A model generated the notes under the pieces. It saw only the letters and a program-made list of their open reading frames with translations, was not told where the DNA came from and made no database searches. The translations under genes were made by a program, and so were the position numbers. 64,000 nucleotides of DNA. It comes from Tissierellia bacterium (GTDB taxonomy: Bacteria > Bacillota > Clostridia > Tissierellales > Peptoniphilaceae). Below are positions 1 to 12,271 of this stretch, one piece after another. Position 1 is the first letter of the stretch; each line of letters starts with the position of its first letter. The DNA lies in contig JAUMWX010000005.1 of assembly GCA_030529425.1 (NCBI GenBank), positions 61,006-125,005 on the forward strand, in the 5' to 3' direction.

Positions 1-2084
1 CGGTTAATGAAGAGGGGAAATTTTCGGATACTCCTTGGAAGGGGCAATTCGTAATGGATGCCGACCACGAGATCATACACTATTTGAGAGAGAATAATAA
101 ACTTTTCTCAAAACAAAAAATGGAACATAATTACCCGCATTGTTGGAGATGTAATACTCCTTTGATATATTATTCAAAGCCGTCTTGGTATATTGAAGTA
201 ACTAAACATAAAGACAAGTTGATCGAAAACAATAAAGGAGTAAATTGGTATCCGGCATTTACCGGCGAAAAAAGATTTGGAAATTGGTTGGAGAATTTAA
301 ATGATTGGGCAATTTCCAGATCGAGATATTGGGGAACTCCTTTAAACATTTGGAAATGTGATGACTGTAAGCATACAACTTCCGTAGGTTCAAGAAAAGA
401 GCTTGTCGAAAGGGCGAAGGAAGACATAGACGAGTCTATAGAATTGCACAGACCTTATGTAGATGATGTACATCTTACTTGTGAAAAATGTGGTGGAAAC
501 ATGACTAGAGAAAAGGATGTTATAGATGTTTGGTTCGACTCGGGGGCAATGCCTTTTGCACAACATCATTATCCTTTTGAAAACAGAGATAAATTCGAGA
601 GATTGTTCCCTGCCGACTTTATATCTGAAGGAATTGACCAAACTCGCGGATGGTTCTATACATTGATGGCAATTTCAACATTGTACAAAGGAATTGCTCC
701 ATATAAAAATGTATTGGTAAATGATTTGATTTTGGATAAAAACGGACAAAAAATGTCTAAATCAAAGGGCAACACTCTTGATCCTTTTGAAATGTTTGAT
801 AAATACGGTGCAGATGTTGTGAGATTTTATTCAGTTTATGTTTCTCCGCCATGGATACCGACAAAATTTGATGAAGACGGACTTAAAGAAGTTGATTCCA
901 AATTATTCAGATCATATAAGAATATATATAGTTTCTTCCAGCTATATGCGGATACCGACAATATAGATCCGAGAGAATTCTTTGTTGATTATGACAAGAG
1001 ACCTGAAATAGACAGATGGTTATTGTCAAAGTATAATTCATTGATCAAACTATATGACAGAGAGATGGATATATTCGAATACACCAAGGTTGCAAGAGCA
1101 ATTTCGGACTTTTTGATTGAAGATTTTTCTAATTGGTATATCAGAAGAAACAGAAGAAGATTTTGGTCAACCGAGGTAACAGAAGATAAAAAAGCCGTAT
1201 ATAACACGACTTATGAAGTTTTATTGGGTGTAACAAAGTTATTATCTCCAATAGTTCCTTTCCTTACAGAGGAAATTTTCAATAACCTGACAGGAGAAGA
1301 GTCAGTCCACTTACAAATGCTTCCTTCGTTAAATGAAGAACTTATCAGTCCGGAATTGGAAGAAAAGATGGATTTGGTAAGAAAAGTTGTAACTCTTGGA
1401 AGGGCATCCAGAGAGGATGCTAAAATTAAAGTAAGACAGCCTCTTCAAGAAATCTTGTTGGATAACAAGTTGGAAAGCAAGATCGGAGATTTAGTTGATT
1501 TGGTTAAGGAAGAGCTTAATATAAAGGAAGTTGTATTCACTGAAGATTTATCCGAATTCATGAATTATGAATTGAAACCTGATTTCAAAGTTGCGGGGAA
1601 AATTCTGGGCTCAAAGATAAAAGAGTTCGGCAATAAACTTAGACAAATAAATCCTAAGGATTTTGTTGAACAACTTGATAAGGGTTCCGTATTTGTAGAA
1701 TTAAACGGAGAAGACACTGAAATCTTGAGAGAGTATGTCGAAGTCAGAATATCCGCCAAAGAAGGTTTTGATATTTCTATGGATTCCGGAGTATTTGTAA
1801 TCTTGGATACGGCTCTAAATCCGGATCTGATCAAGGAAGGATATATGAGGGAGTTTATTTCCAAGATTCAACAGCTTAGAAAATCCAGCGGATTTGAAGT
1901 AATTGATGAAATTCATATCCAATATGAAACTTGTGATGAAGTAAATTCCGCCATTGAATTTTTTAGAGAAGAAATAATGTCCGAAACTTTGGCAAAGACT
2001 ATGGATCGAAAGGAACTTACAGATATTGAAGAAATAGAATTAAATGACAAAAATATCAAAATAAAGTTAACTTTAGTTAAATAG
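1..2084 (+). CDS. ileS: Isoleucyl-tRNA synthetase, 3' part (5' end outside window)
   Basis: Charges tRNA-Ile with isoleucine in the cytoplasm. The reading frame is open from base 3, so the gene begins upstream of the window and the HIGH-motif half is missing. Visible parts are the end of the editing and catalytic region (NWLENLNDWAISRSRYWGTP, FDSGAMPFAQ), the class I signature KMSKS in NGQKMSKSKGN, the anticodon-binding helical domain (RRNRRRFW) and a long C-terminal domain. Cys pairs occur in HCWRC, KCDDC and TCEKC. This arrangement, with a long C-terminal extension after the anticodon domain, resembles the eukaryote-like (type 2) IleS found in many clostridia rather than the Bacillus type; that subtype call is an inference. 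A DtxR-type regulator gene follows after about 40 bases. Confidence 0.96.
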   Translation, partial: VNEEGKFSDTPWKGQFVMDADHEIIHYLRENNKLFSKQKMEHNYPHCWRCNTPLIYYSKPSWYIEVTKHKDKLIENNKGVNWYPAFTGEKRFGNWLENLNDWAISRSRYWGTPLNIWKCDDCKHTTSVGSRKELVERAKEDIDESIELHRPYVDDVHLTCEKCGGNMTREKDVIDVWFDSGAMPFAQHHYPFENRDKFERLFPADFISEGIDQTRGWFYTLMAISTLYKGIAPYKNVLVNDLILDKNGQKMSKSKGNTLDPFEMFDKYGADVVRFYSVYVSPPWIPTKFDEDGLKEVDSKLFRSYKNIYSFFQLYADTDNIDPREFFVDYDKRPEIDRWLLSKYNSLIKLYDREMDIFEYTKVARAISDFLIEDFSNWYIRRNRRRFWSTEVTEDKKAVYNTTYEVLLGVTKLLSPIVPFLTEEIFNNLTGEESVHLQMLPSLNEELISPELEEKMDLVRKVVTLGRASREDAKIKVRQPLQEILLDNKLESKIGDLVDLVKEELNIKEVVFTEDLSEFMNYELKPDFKVAGKILGSKIKEFGNKLRQINPKDFVEQLDKGSVFVELNGEDTEILREYVEVRISAKEGFDISMDSGVFVILDTALNPDLIKEGYMREFISKIQQLRKSSGFEVIDEIHIQYETCDEVNSAIEFFREEIMSETLAKTMDRKELTDIEEIELNDKNIKIKLTLVK

Positions 2085-2125
2085 TGTGTTATACTTTTAT
2101 TGACTAATTTAAGAAAGGAGATGCC

Positions 2126-2497
2126 ATGAGAGTTACGGAATCAGAAGAGAATTACCTGGAGTCTATCTTGATGATAAAAGAAAAAAAGGACAGGGTAAAA
2201 GCGGTAGATATCGCAAGAAAGTTAGATTTTTCCAAACCTAGTGTCAGCTATGCACTTAAGAAATTATCCGAAAAGGGATTGATTGAAGTTCAAGACAACA
2301 ACGACATTGAACTTACTCTTGAGGGATTTGAAATAGCTAGCGAAATTTATGAAAGGCATAATACAATTGCGCGTGTTTTTATGCTTCTTGGAGTAGACGA
2401 AGAAACGGCTTACCAAGATGCTTGTGAAATTGAACACAGAATTAGTCAACAAAGTTTTGATAAGATTAAGGAACATTTGGCTAAGCATGAAAAATAA
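2126..2497 (+). CDS. DtxR/MntR-family metal-dependent transcriptional regulator, short form
   Basis: A 123-residue DNA-binding regulator expected to sense Mn(II) or Fe(II). Residues 1-65 form the winged helix-turn-helix (VKAVDIARKLDFSKPSVSYALKKL) and 66-123 the metal-binding and dimerisation domain. There is no C-terminal SH3-like domain, so the length is that of MntR. The ligand set is mixed. By alignment to MntR the first-helix Asp is Asn9, while Glu12, His78, Glu103 and His104 are kept. Cys100 sits where MntR has Glu99 and DtxR has Cys102. The metal preference is therefore uncertain. AAGGAG precedes the ATG. No obvious metal transporter gene adjoins it, so its regulon lies elsewhere. A strong terminator follows. 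Confidence 0.85.
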   Translation: MRVTESEENYLESILMIKEKKDRVKAVDIARKLDFSKPSVSYALKKLSEKGLIEVQDNNDIELTLEGFEIASEIYERHNTIARVFMLLGVDEETAYQDACEIEHRISQQSFDKIKEHLAKHEK

Positions 2498-2501
2498 AGA
2501 G

Positions 2502-2530
2502 TATCCAACCCGTTCGGGTTGGATATTTTT
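2502..2530 (+). terminator. Rho-independent terminator after the DtxR-type gene
   Basis: A perfect 10-bp stem (TATCCAACCC / GGGTTGGATA) with a GTTC loop is followed directly by TTTTT. It separates the regulator gene from fhs. Confidence 0.92.
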
Positions 2531-2562
2531 AGATTTTAAATAATATTTATTAGGAGGATCAT

Positions 2563-4221
2563 ATGTTATCGGATATTAAGATTGCACAATCAATCAGACT
2601 GAAAAAAATTAAAGAAATAGCTGCTTCGTACGGTGTTTCCGAAGATTCAATCGAGCTTTACGGGGATTATAAAGCTAAAATAAAAACTGAAAGTATAAAG
2701 CAGGACAAAAAAGGTAAAATAGTACTTGTTACCGCAATTTCTCCAACTCCTGCCGGAGAAGGAAAGACAACCGTAAATGTGGGATTGTCTCAAGCGTTGA
2801 ATAAATTGGGATACAATGCGGTTTCAGCACTTAGAGAACCGTCGTTGGGGCCAAGTTTCGGTATGAAAGGAGGAGCTGCCGGAGGAGGATATTCCCAAGT
2901 TCTTCCGATGGAAGATATAAATCTGCATTTTACGGGAGACATGCATGCGATTACCTACGCAAATAATTTAATTGCGGCATTGTTGGACAACCATATTCAT
3001 CAGGGAAATGAATTAAATATCGATCCGAAATCAATTTTGTGGAAGAGATGTTTGGACTTGAATGACAGATCATTGAGAGAAATCATAACATCAATGGGGG
3101 CAAGGGCGAATGGAGTTATGAGAGCTGACGGATTCAACATAACCGTTGCATCGGAGATAATGGCTATTTTATGTCTAAGTGAAAATATTGAAGAATTAAA
3201 AGAAAACATATCAAATATACTTTTGGGATTTACTTATGACAAAAAGCCGATATTTGTCAGAGATATCAAGGCGGAAGAATCGGCAACGATATTGTTGAAA
3301 GATGCTATTAAGCCGAATCTTGTTCAGACAACCGAAAATACTTTGGCAATTATACACGGCGGACCTTTTGCAAATATTGCTCACGGTTGCAATTCCATAA
3401 ATGCGACCAAAATCGGTTCAAGGATAGCTGATTATGTAGTTACGGAAGCCGGATTCGGAGCTGACTTGGGCGCGGAAAAGTTTTGTAATATAAAATGTCG
3501 ACTAAAAAATATTTCTCCTGATGTAATTGTTATAGTAGCTACGGTTAAGGCGTTAAAAATGCACGGAGGGATTGACAAAGGTGAATTGTCGAAAGAAAAT
3601 TTAAACGCTTTGGAAAAAGGTTTTTCAAATCTGAAAAGGCATATAGAAAATATGAAGAAGTTTGGGGAAAATATTGTTGTAGCTATAAATAAATTCCCTA
3701 CGGACACAAATGCGGAGCTTGAGCTTTTGGTAGATTTGGCAGGAAAAGAAGGAGTGCCTGCTCATCCCGTAGAAATCTGGTCTAAAGGAGGAGAGGGAGG
3801 ACTTGAGCTTGCAAAAACAGTCGTAAAATTATCTGAAACGAATAACGATTTTAAACTACTATATGAAGATTCACTTTCGATAAAAGAAAAGATAGAAAGG
3901 GTTGCAAAGGAAATATATAGGGCTGAAAATGTTGTATTTTCAAAAAAGGCACAGAATAAATTAAAACTTATAGACGAATTGGGCTTCAATGCTTTTCCTG
4001 TTTGTATGGCAAAAACTCAGTACTCATTTTCAGATGATCCGAAACTATTAGGTGCTCCGGAAGGATTTGAGTTAAATATTTCCGACATTAATATAAATTC
4101 GGGAGCCGGATTTATAGTTGCGTTGACCGGAGAAATTTTGACGATGCCGGGATTGCCGAAAGTTCCTGCGGCAATGAAAATGTCAATTGATAAAGAAGGA
4201 ACTGTGGACGGACTTTTTTAG
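2563..4221 (+). CDS. fhs: Formate--tetrahydrofolate ligase
   Basis: Makes 10-formyl-THF from formate, THF and ATP, feeding purine synthesis and one-carbon metabolism. The 552-residue length is normal for the family. The P-loop is TPAGEGKTT (residues about 66-74), followed by the family block REPSLGPSFGMKGGAAGGGY, then LHFTGDMHAIT and NLVQTTENT. The C-terminus has the usual PGLPKVPAA. AGGAGG lies 5-6 bases before the ATG. It stands alone between two terminators rather than in a Wood-Ljungdahl cluster, so a purine or amino-acid-fermentation role is more likely than acetogenesis; that is inference. Confidence 0.97.
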   Translation: MLSDIKIAQSIRLKKIKEIAASYGVSEDSIELYGDYKAKIKTESIKQDKKGKIVLVTAISPTPAGEGKTTVNVGLSQALNKLGYNAVSALREPSLGPSFGMKGGAAGGGYSQVLPMEDINLHFTGDMHAITYANNLIAALLDNHIHQGNELNIDPKSILWKRCLDLNDRSLREIITSMGARANGVMRADGFNITVASEIMAILCLSENIEELKENISNILLGFTYDKKPIFVRDIKAEESATILLKDAIKPNLVQTTENTLAIIHGGPFANIAHGCNSINATKIGSRIADYVVTEAGFGADLGAEKFCNIKCRLKNISPDVIVIVATVKALKMHGGIDKGELSKENLNALEKGFSNLKRHIENMKKFGENIVVAINKFPTDTNAELELLVDLAGKEGVPAHPVEIWSKGGEGGLELAKTVVKLSETNNDFKLLYEDSLSIKEKIERVAKEIYRAENVVFSKKAQNKLKLIDELGFNAFPVCMAKTQYSFSDDPKLLGAPEGFELNISDININSGAGFIVALTGEILTMPGLPKVPAAMKMSIDKEGTVDGLF

Positions 4222-4244
4222 ATAAAGGTTAGCAGAAAATTAAT

Positions 4245-4295
4245 GAACTGTCTGTTAAAGTATATATTTCTAACGGACAGTTCAGAATTTATTTT
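4245..4295 (+). terminator. Probable terminator after fhs
   Basis: A 13-bp stem with one G-U pair (GAACTGTCTGTTA at 4245 with TAACGGACAGTTC ending at 4283) is followed by a T-rich but interrupted tail. The weak T-tract lowers confidence. Confidence 0.6.
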
Positions 4296-4446
4296 ATAAC
4301 ATTATTTTAACAAAAGAAGGTTGTATCCTTTTTGTAAGTTTCATGAATCCTTGAAAGTTTCTATTGTCAAGATAATCGGCATTTTTACTATCATATTGAA
4401 AACCTTTATATTACTTGATAAAATAATAATAGCTCGGAGGCTTGAA

Positions 4447-4656
4447 ATGAAGAACTTACTATTGATATCACAATTGGCATATACGATATTGGCTCCGATT
4501 TTAGTGGGCTTATTTTTAGGCGGCTTACTGGATAAATGGCTGAAAACCGGTGGTTTTTTTGCCATATTTTTAATGCTTTTGGGCGTAGTTAGCGGATTTA
4601 TAAACGCTTATAAACTGATCATGAAATTGAACAAAGAAGAAAAAGATGAAAGATAA
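4447..4656 (+). CDS. AtpZ/AtpQ-like small membrane protein of the ATP synthase operon
   Basis: A 69-residue protein with two membrane segments and a short hydrophilic tail (KLNKEEKDER). The pattern ILAPILVGLFLGGLLDKWL followed by a second hydrophobic hairpin helix is typical of the AtpZ/AtpQ family encoded at the start of many atp operons, where it is thought to help Fo assembly or cation supply. The ATG at 4447 is chosen because CGGAGG lies just before it; the frame stays open upstream to 4321 but that part has no RBS and reads like noncoding DNA. It overlaps atpI by 11 bases, indicating translational coupling. Confidence 0.8.
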   Translation: MKNLLLISQLAYTILAPILVGLFLGGLLDKWLKTGGFFAIFLMLLGVVSGFINAYKLIMKLNKEEKDER

Positions 4657-5026
4657 ACATTATTTGGTGAGGATAATTGAAAATGCTCTAAGACTTGCAG
4701 TCTTGGAAATTATTATTTTTCTTATTTTTTCACATGGGGATTTAAAATATGTTTTTGGCATACTGATCGGCACTTCATTCAGTATCGCAATGTTTCTGCT
4801 TATGTATAGAAATATTATAAGATTATTGGAAAAGACCGAATTTGATGCAAAGCGTTCGGCAACTGTCAATTATTTTATGAGATTTGTGATGACGGGAGTG
4901 ATGTTGGCATTGGTTGCAATGACTACATATATCGATTTTTTTACGACTGTTTTAGGACTTTTTAACATAAAAATAGTTATTTATATTGAGAATTTTCATA
5001 ATATGTTTAAGGACATGAAAAAATAA
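4646..5026 (+). CDS. atpI: ATP synthase subunit I-like protein
   Basis: A 126-residue membrane protein with about four hydrophobic segments. It sits between the AtpZ-like gene and atpB, where AtpI, an assembly helper for the c-ring, is usually encoded. Sequence similarity within this family is low, so the call rests on position, size and topology. The start overlaps the previous gene in another frame. An AGGAAAGAAAGGAG stretch follows and serves atpB. Confidence 0.72.
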   Translation: MKDKHYLVRIIENALRLAVLEIIIFLIFSHGDLKYVFGILIGTSFSIAMFLLMYRNIIRLLEKTEFDAKRSATVNYFMRFVMTGVMLALVAMTTYIDFFTTVLGLFNIKIVIYIENFHNMFKDMKK

Positions 5027-5055
5027 ATTCCTTTTAAGGAAAGAAAGGAGTTAAG

Positions 5056-6028
<973 letters not shown>

Positions 6029-6052
6029 GAACAATAATACGGAGGGATTAAA

Positions 6053-6556
6053 TTGTTTAATATATTTGTAGACATTGAACCGGCAAATCTTATCCTTCAA
6101 ATTATTGTTACAGTTGTATTGTATTTCAGTTTAAGACATTTTTTGTTTAAACCTGTAAGTGAGCTTTTGCAAAAGAGAAAAAATTATGTTGAAAGTAATA
6201 TTTTGGACAGTGAGAATGCCAAGGCTGAAGCTTTGATGTTGAAGGAACAATATCAACTTCAATTGATTGAAGCAAAAAATGAGGCTTCTCAAATAGTATC
6301 CGATGCAAGATCTTATGGGGAAGAAGTTAAGAATAAGGCGATTAAAGAGTCAAAGGATTTGGCAAGATTGGAATATGAAAAGGGCATAAAGGACTTGGAA
6401 AATCAAAAACAAAAAGTTTTAAGCTCTCTAAATGATGAAATTGTCGATATGGCTATAATCGCAGCGGAAAAAGTTCTTAGAGACAATGTAAATGAAAAAA
6501 CTGACAAAAAGATGATTCGAAATTTAGCGAAGGATTTGGAGGAATCATATGAATAA
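6053..6556 (+). CDS. atpF: F0F1 ATP synthase subunit b (TTG start)
   Basis: Peripheral stalk subunit of 167 residues. An N-terminal membrane helix (about residues 10-28, LILQIIVTVVLYFSLRHFL) is followed by a long charged coiled coil rich in Glu, Lys and Ala. The start codon is TTG at 6053, with GGAGGG just before it; no ATG is suitably placed. The 3' end overlaps atpH by 8 bases. Confidence 0.94.
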   Translation: MFNIFVDIEPANLILQIIVTVVLYFSLRHFLFKPVSELLQKRKNYVESNILDSENAKAEALMLKEQYQLQLIEAKNEASQIVSDARSYGEEVKNKAIKESKDLARLEYEKGIKDLENQKQKVLSSLNDEIVDMAIIAAEKVLRDNVNEKTDKKMIRNLAKDLEESYE

Positions 6557-7088
6557 TCTCGTAAGTGAGGTTTATTCAAAGGCTTTTTTTGAATTATCTC
6601 AGGAACAAGGCAATGCGAACAAACATAAAGAGGATTTGGATTTTGTTTGGAAAGTGTTGGATGAAAATCCAAAATTAAGGATTATATTAAATAATCCGAA
6701 TATTGATAAGAATGAAAAAAAAGATATAATTTCCAAGATATTTGTTGGGATAAGCAACTATACTCAAAACTTTCTTAACATACTTATAGATAAGTCAAGA
6801 TTTGGATGCTTTGATGAGATTAAAAAAGCTTTTGCGAAGAAATATAACGAGGCAAACGGAATTTCTCAAGGAATTGTTTATTCTACAAAAAGTTTGGAAA
6901 AATCAGACATAGAAAATTTAGAAGAAATTTTAACTAAAAAATTTGATAAAAAAGTTGAGCTAAAAAATATTATCGACAAGGAATTGATTGGCGGTATTTC
7001 AATTTCGATTGACGGAAAGAAGATTGATAACAGCATTAAATCCAGACTAGAGAATTTAAGACGCTCGCTTAAAGAAGAAAGAAGGTGA
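6549..7088 (+). CDS. atpH: F0F1 ATP synthase subunit delta
   Basis: A 179-residue soluble stalk subunit linking b to the alpha3-beta3 head. The N-terminal part ([15 protein letters not shown]) is the typical alpha-helical domain, and the C-terminal [20 protein letters not shown] matches the family end motif. Its ATG overlaps the end of atpF, and GGAGG lies in the atpF coding sequence just before it. Confidence 0.94.
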   Translation: MNNLVSEVYSKAFFELSQEQGNANKHKEDLDFVWKVLDENPKLRIILNNPNIDKNEKKDIISKIFVGISNYTQNFLNILIDKSRFGCFDEIKKAFAKKYNEANGISQGIVYSTKSLEKSDIENLEEILTKKFDKKVELKNIIDKELIGGISISIDGKKIDNSIKSRLENLRRSLKEERR

Positions 7089-7092
7089 GTTT

Positions 7093-8598
7093 ATGAAATT
7101 AAGACCGGAAGAGATTAGTCAAATCATTAAAAGCATGATTGAAAAATATGATCAAAAAACCGAAGTAGTTGATGTAGGCACGGTTATTGAGGTTGGTGAT
7201 GGAATTTCACGTATTCACGGACTTGAAGATTGTATGGCGGGTGAGCTATTAGAATTTGAGGGCGGAGTATACGGTATGGCTCTTAACTTGGAACAGGATA
7301 ATATCGGAGCGGTACTTCTTGGGGAAAATGAAAATCTTAAAGAAGGAAGTAAAGTAAAAAGAACCGGAAAAATTACTCAAGTTCCTGTAGGAAACGAGTT
7401 GATAGGAAGAGTAGTAAATGCTTTGGGACAGCCGATAGACGGAAAGGGACCTATAAATTCAAAAAAATTCAGACCTGTAGAGGCTGAAGCGCCTACCGTT
7501 ATTGACAGAAAATCTGTAAATCAACCGCTTCAAACAGGAATTAAGGCGATAGATTCAATTATTCCTATAGGAAAGGGGCAAAGGGAGCTGATAATCGGAG
7601 ACAGACAAACGGGAAAGACTACGATTGCGGTTGACACAATATTGAACCAAAAGGGAAAAGATGTAATTTGTATTTATGTGGCAATCGGTCAAAAGGCTTC
7701 AACCATTGCGGGGATTGTTGATTTGTTTGAAAAGAAAGGAGCCATGGACTATACGATAGTAGTTTCCGAAAACGCGAGTCAGTTGGCGCCTCTTCAATAT
7801 TTAGCACCTTATTCGGGCGTAACGATGGCTGAAGAATTCATGTACGAAGGAAAGGATGTATTGATTGTTTATGATGATTTAAGCAAGCATGCCGTTGCGT
7901 ACAGATCGATGTCATTATTACTTAGAAGACCGCCGGGAAGAGAAGCGTATCCGGGAGATGTATTTTATCTTCATTCAAGATTGCTTGAAAGAGCTGCAAA
8001 ATTAAGTGATAAATTAGGTGGAGGCTCCATAACGGCACTACCTATCATAGAAACACAGGCGGGAGACATATCGGCGTACATTCCTACAAATGTAATTTCC
8101 ATAACCGACGGACAAATATTCTTGGAATCGGAACTGTTTTTCTCAGGTCAAAGACCTGCTGTAAATTCGGGACTTTCAGTATCCAGAGTAGGAGGCTCCG
8201 CTCAAATGGGAGCTATGAAGAAGGTTTCCGGGGGGATAAAATTGGAGTTGGCTCAATACAGAGAGCTTGTTGCGTTTTCACAGTTCGGTTCCGAATTGGA
8301 TAAAGCGACCGCGGATAAGTTGAATCACGGTCAAAGAATAATGGAAATTATGAGACAGGGACAAAATCAGCCGTTGGCGGTTGAAGATCAGGTAATGATT
8401 TTATTTGCGGTGACAAATAACTTCTTGGAAGATATCGCCGTTGAGAGAGTTAAAGATTTTGAATTAAACTTTTTGGAATATATGAAGAATAATCATCCTG
8501 AGGTCGGAGCAAAGATTGTTAAAGAACAGAAGTTGACGGAAGATTTATCTGAGGAATTAAAGGTCTGCATCACTGAATTTAAAAAGACATTTGCATAG
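7093..8598 (+). CDS. atpA: F0F1 ATP synthase subunit alpha
   Basis: Regulatory nucleotide-binding subunit of F1, 501 residues, full length. The P-loop is GDRQTGKTT near residue 170; the [11 protein letters not shown] block and the alpha signature [17 protein letters not shown] are present. The gene lies 4 bases after atpH and 9 before atpG, so it is tightly packed in the operon. Confidence 0.98.
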   Translation: MKLRPEEISQIIKSMIEKYDQKTEVVDVGTVIEVGDGISRIHGLEDCMAGELLEFEGGVYGMALNLEQDNIGAVLLGENENLKEGSKVKRTGKITQVPVGNELIGRVVNALGQPIDGKGPINSKKFRPVEAEAPTVIDRKSVNQPLQTGIKAIDSIIPIGKGQRELIIGDRQTGKTTIAVDTILNQKGKDVICIYVAIGQKASTIAGIVDLFEKKGAMDYTIVVSENASQLAPLQYLAPYSGVTMAEEFMYEGKDVLIVYDDLSKHAVAYRSMSLLLRRPPGREAYPGDVFYLHSRLLERAAKLSDKLGGGSITALPIIETQAGDISAYIPTNVISITDGQIFLESELFFSGQRPAVNSGLSVSRVGGSAQMGAMKKVSGGIKLELAQYRELVAFSQFGSELDKATADKLNHGQRIMEIMRQGQNQPLAVEDQVMILFAVTNNFLEDIAVERVKDFELNFLEYMKNNHPEVGAKIVKEQKLTEDLSEELKVCITEFKKTFA

Positions 8599-8607
8599 GA
8601 GAGACAT

Positions 8608-10885
<2,278 letters not shown>

Positions 10886-10893
10886 GAGGCGCT

Positions 10894-11292
10894 ATGTCTG
10901 AACTGAAATTAAAGATAGTTACTCCGAACAGAGTGTTTTTTGATGATGAGATAGAAATGCTGATTGCGAGGGGAGTCAACGGTGATTTTGCAATATTGAA
11001 AAATCACGCTCCGTTTGTCACCGTACTTGATATAAGAAAAATTAAAGTAAAACAAAATGGAGAATTCAGAATTGCGGCAATTGCAGGAGGCTATTTAATC
11101 GTTAGAGACAATCAAATAGTAATAATGTCGGACGCCTGCGAATGGGCGGATGAAATTGATGTTAACAGAGCCAAATTAGCGATGGAAAGGGCTGAGAAAA
11201 GGCTTAAGAGCGGTGCTGAAAAGGATACAACAAAGGCGGAAATTGCTCTTAAGAAGGCGATTAACAGATTAGATGTACATGACAATAAGTAA
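10894..11292 (+). CDS. atpC: F0F1 ATP synthase subunit epsilon
   Basis: A 132-residue subunit that couples rotation to the c-ring and can inhibit hydrolysis. The N-terminal beta-barrel domain is followed by the two-helix C-terminal region (VNRAKLAMERAEKRLK). It is the last gene of the operon; GGAGG lies 8 bases after the atpD stop region and precedes the ATG. Confidence 0.95.
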   Translation: MSELKLKIVTPNRVFFDDEIEMLIARGVNGDFAILKNHAPFVTVLDIRKIKVKQNGEFRIAAIAGGYLIVRDNQIVIMSDACEWADEIDVNRAKLAMERAEKRLKSGAEKDTTKAEIALKKAINRLDVHDNK

Positions 11293-11294
11293 TT

Positions 11295-11344
11295 AAAGGA
11301 GCTATGTTGGAGCTGATATTCAATCCGATACGGCTCCTTTTGAA
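11295..11344 (+). terminator. Possible terminator of the atp operon
   Basis: An 8-bp stem AAAGGAGC / GCTCCTTT encloses a loop of about 30 bases with some secondary structure, then TTTT. The large loop makes it only a moderate candidate. The remaining space to 11516 is AT-rich with no gene seen. Confidence 0.5.
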
Positions 11345-11516
11345 ATTTAAATCTTTATACATAATACATGCAAAAATTAATTTTATCCCAAGGTGTTTAA
11401 AAAGTGGATTTCATATGTATGAATTTGTGATGTAAAGGGTAGGTAATAAGTATAAGATTAACAGAAAAATATCCATTAATTTACAGATATTATCATTAAA
11501 ATAGCAGGAGGTCGTT

Positions 11517-12185
11517 ATGACAATCAAAGAAGCAATCAAAAAAAGGCATACCGTTCGAAAATATACAAAAAAGTCGATTTCCAAGGAGTTGGTAGACCTG
11601 TTGAATGAGAGGATAGAAAAAAATAATTCTCTATATGGACTAAGCCTGAAATTAGTAACCGAAAATACAGACGGAATCAATATTATGGGAAAATTATTAT
11701 TTGGGGGAACCGCAAATAACTATATAATTCTTGCGGGAAAGGAAGCTTCGGATTTGGATGAAAAGCTTGGATACTGTGGTGCCGATATAATTTTGTACGC
11801 TCAGACACTCGGGCTTAATACATGTTGGCTTGGAGGAATGTATAGTGAAAAAGGGGCACGAAAAAATTTAGAGGCGGAAGGTGTTCGCATCAACGGAGTT
11901 ATTGTGATTGGATACGGAGAGACTCAGGGCGTACAACATAAATCTAAATCCGCATCGGAAATAAGTCAGTATAACGGCATTCCACCACAATGGTTCACGG
12001 CCGGGGTTGAGTATTTACTTTATGCACCTACGGCAATGAACAGGCAGCCATATTCAGTCAAGGGAGATGGAAATAAAGTAAAAATTACATGTAAAGGCGG
12101 TCGCTTTGCAGGAATAGACTTGGGTATCGGAAAATACCATTTTGAAGTCGGAGCGGGAAAAGAAAATTTTGAGTGGGAATTATAA
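11517..12185 (+). CDS. Nitroreductase-family protein
   Basis: A 222-residue protein resembling the putative TM-nitroreductase group, FMN-binding oxidoreductases of unknown substrate. The N-terminal RHTVRKYTKKSIS matches the conserved Arg-rich start of the nitroreductase fold. The middle part (CGADIILYAQTLGLNTCWLGG) is the second conserved helix-strand, and YLLYAPTAMNRQPYSV is the C-terminal half typical of the group. AGGAGG precedes the ATG. It stands alone between the atp operon and the protease-nuclease gene. Cofactor and substrate cannot be read from the sequence. Confidence 0.85.
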   Translation: MTIKEAIKKRHTVRKYTKKSISKELVDLLNERIEKNNSLYGLSLKLVTENTDGINIMGKLLFGGTANNYIILAGKEASDLDEKLGYCGADIILYAQTLGLNTCWLGGMYSEKGARKNLEAEGVRINGVIVIGYGETQGVQHKSKSASEISQYNGIPPQWFTAGVEYLLYAPTAMNRQPYSVKGDGNKVKITCKGGRFAGIDLGIGKYHFEVGAGKENFEWEL

Positions 12186-12271
12186 AAAAATTCGACCGAA
12201 AAAGCCGGTTTTATTCAGGGATTAAATTTATATAAACAATACACAAACAATTATTTTAGGGGGTGAAAAAT

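Noticed and set aside
4321..4446. Upstream extension of the AtpZ-like protein
   Set aside because: The clear CGGAGG site is just before ATG 4447 and the extension has no family resemblance.
12186..12271. A possible terminator after the nitroreductase-like gene
   Set aside because: Only about four paired bases (ACCG/CGGT) around an A-rich loop; too weak to call.
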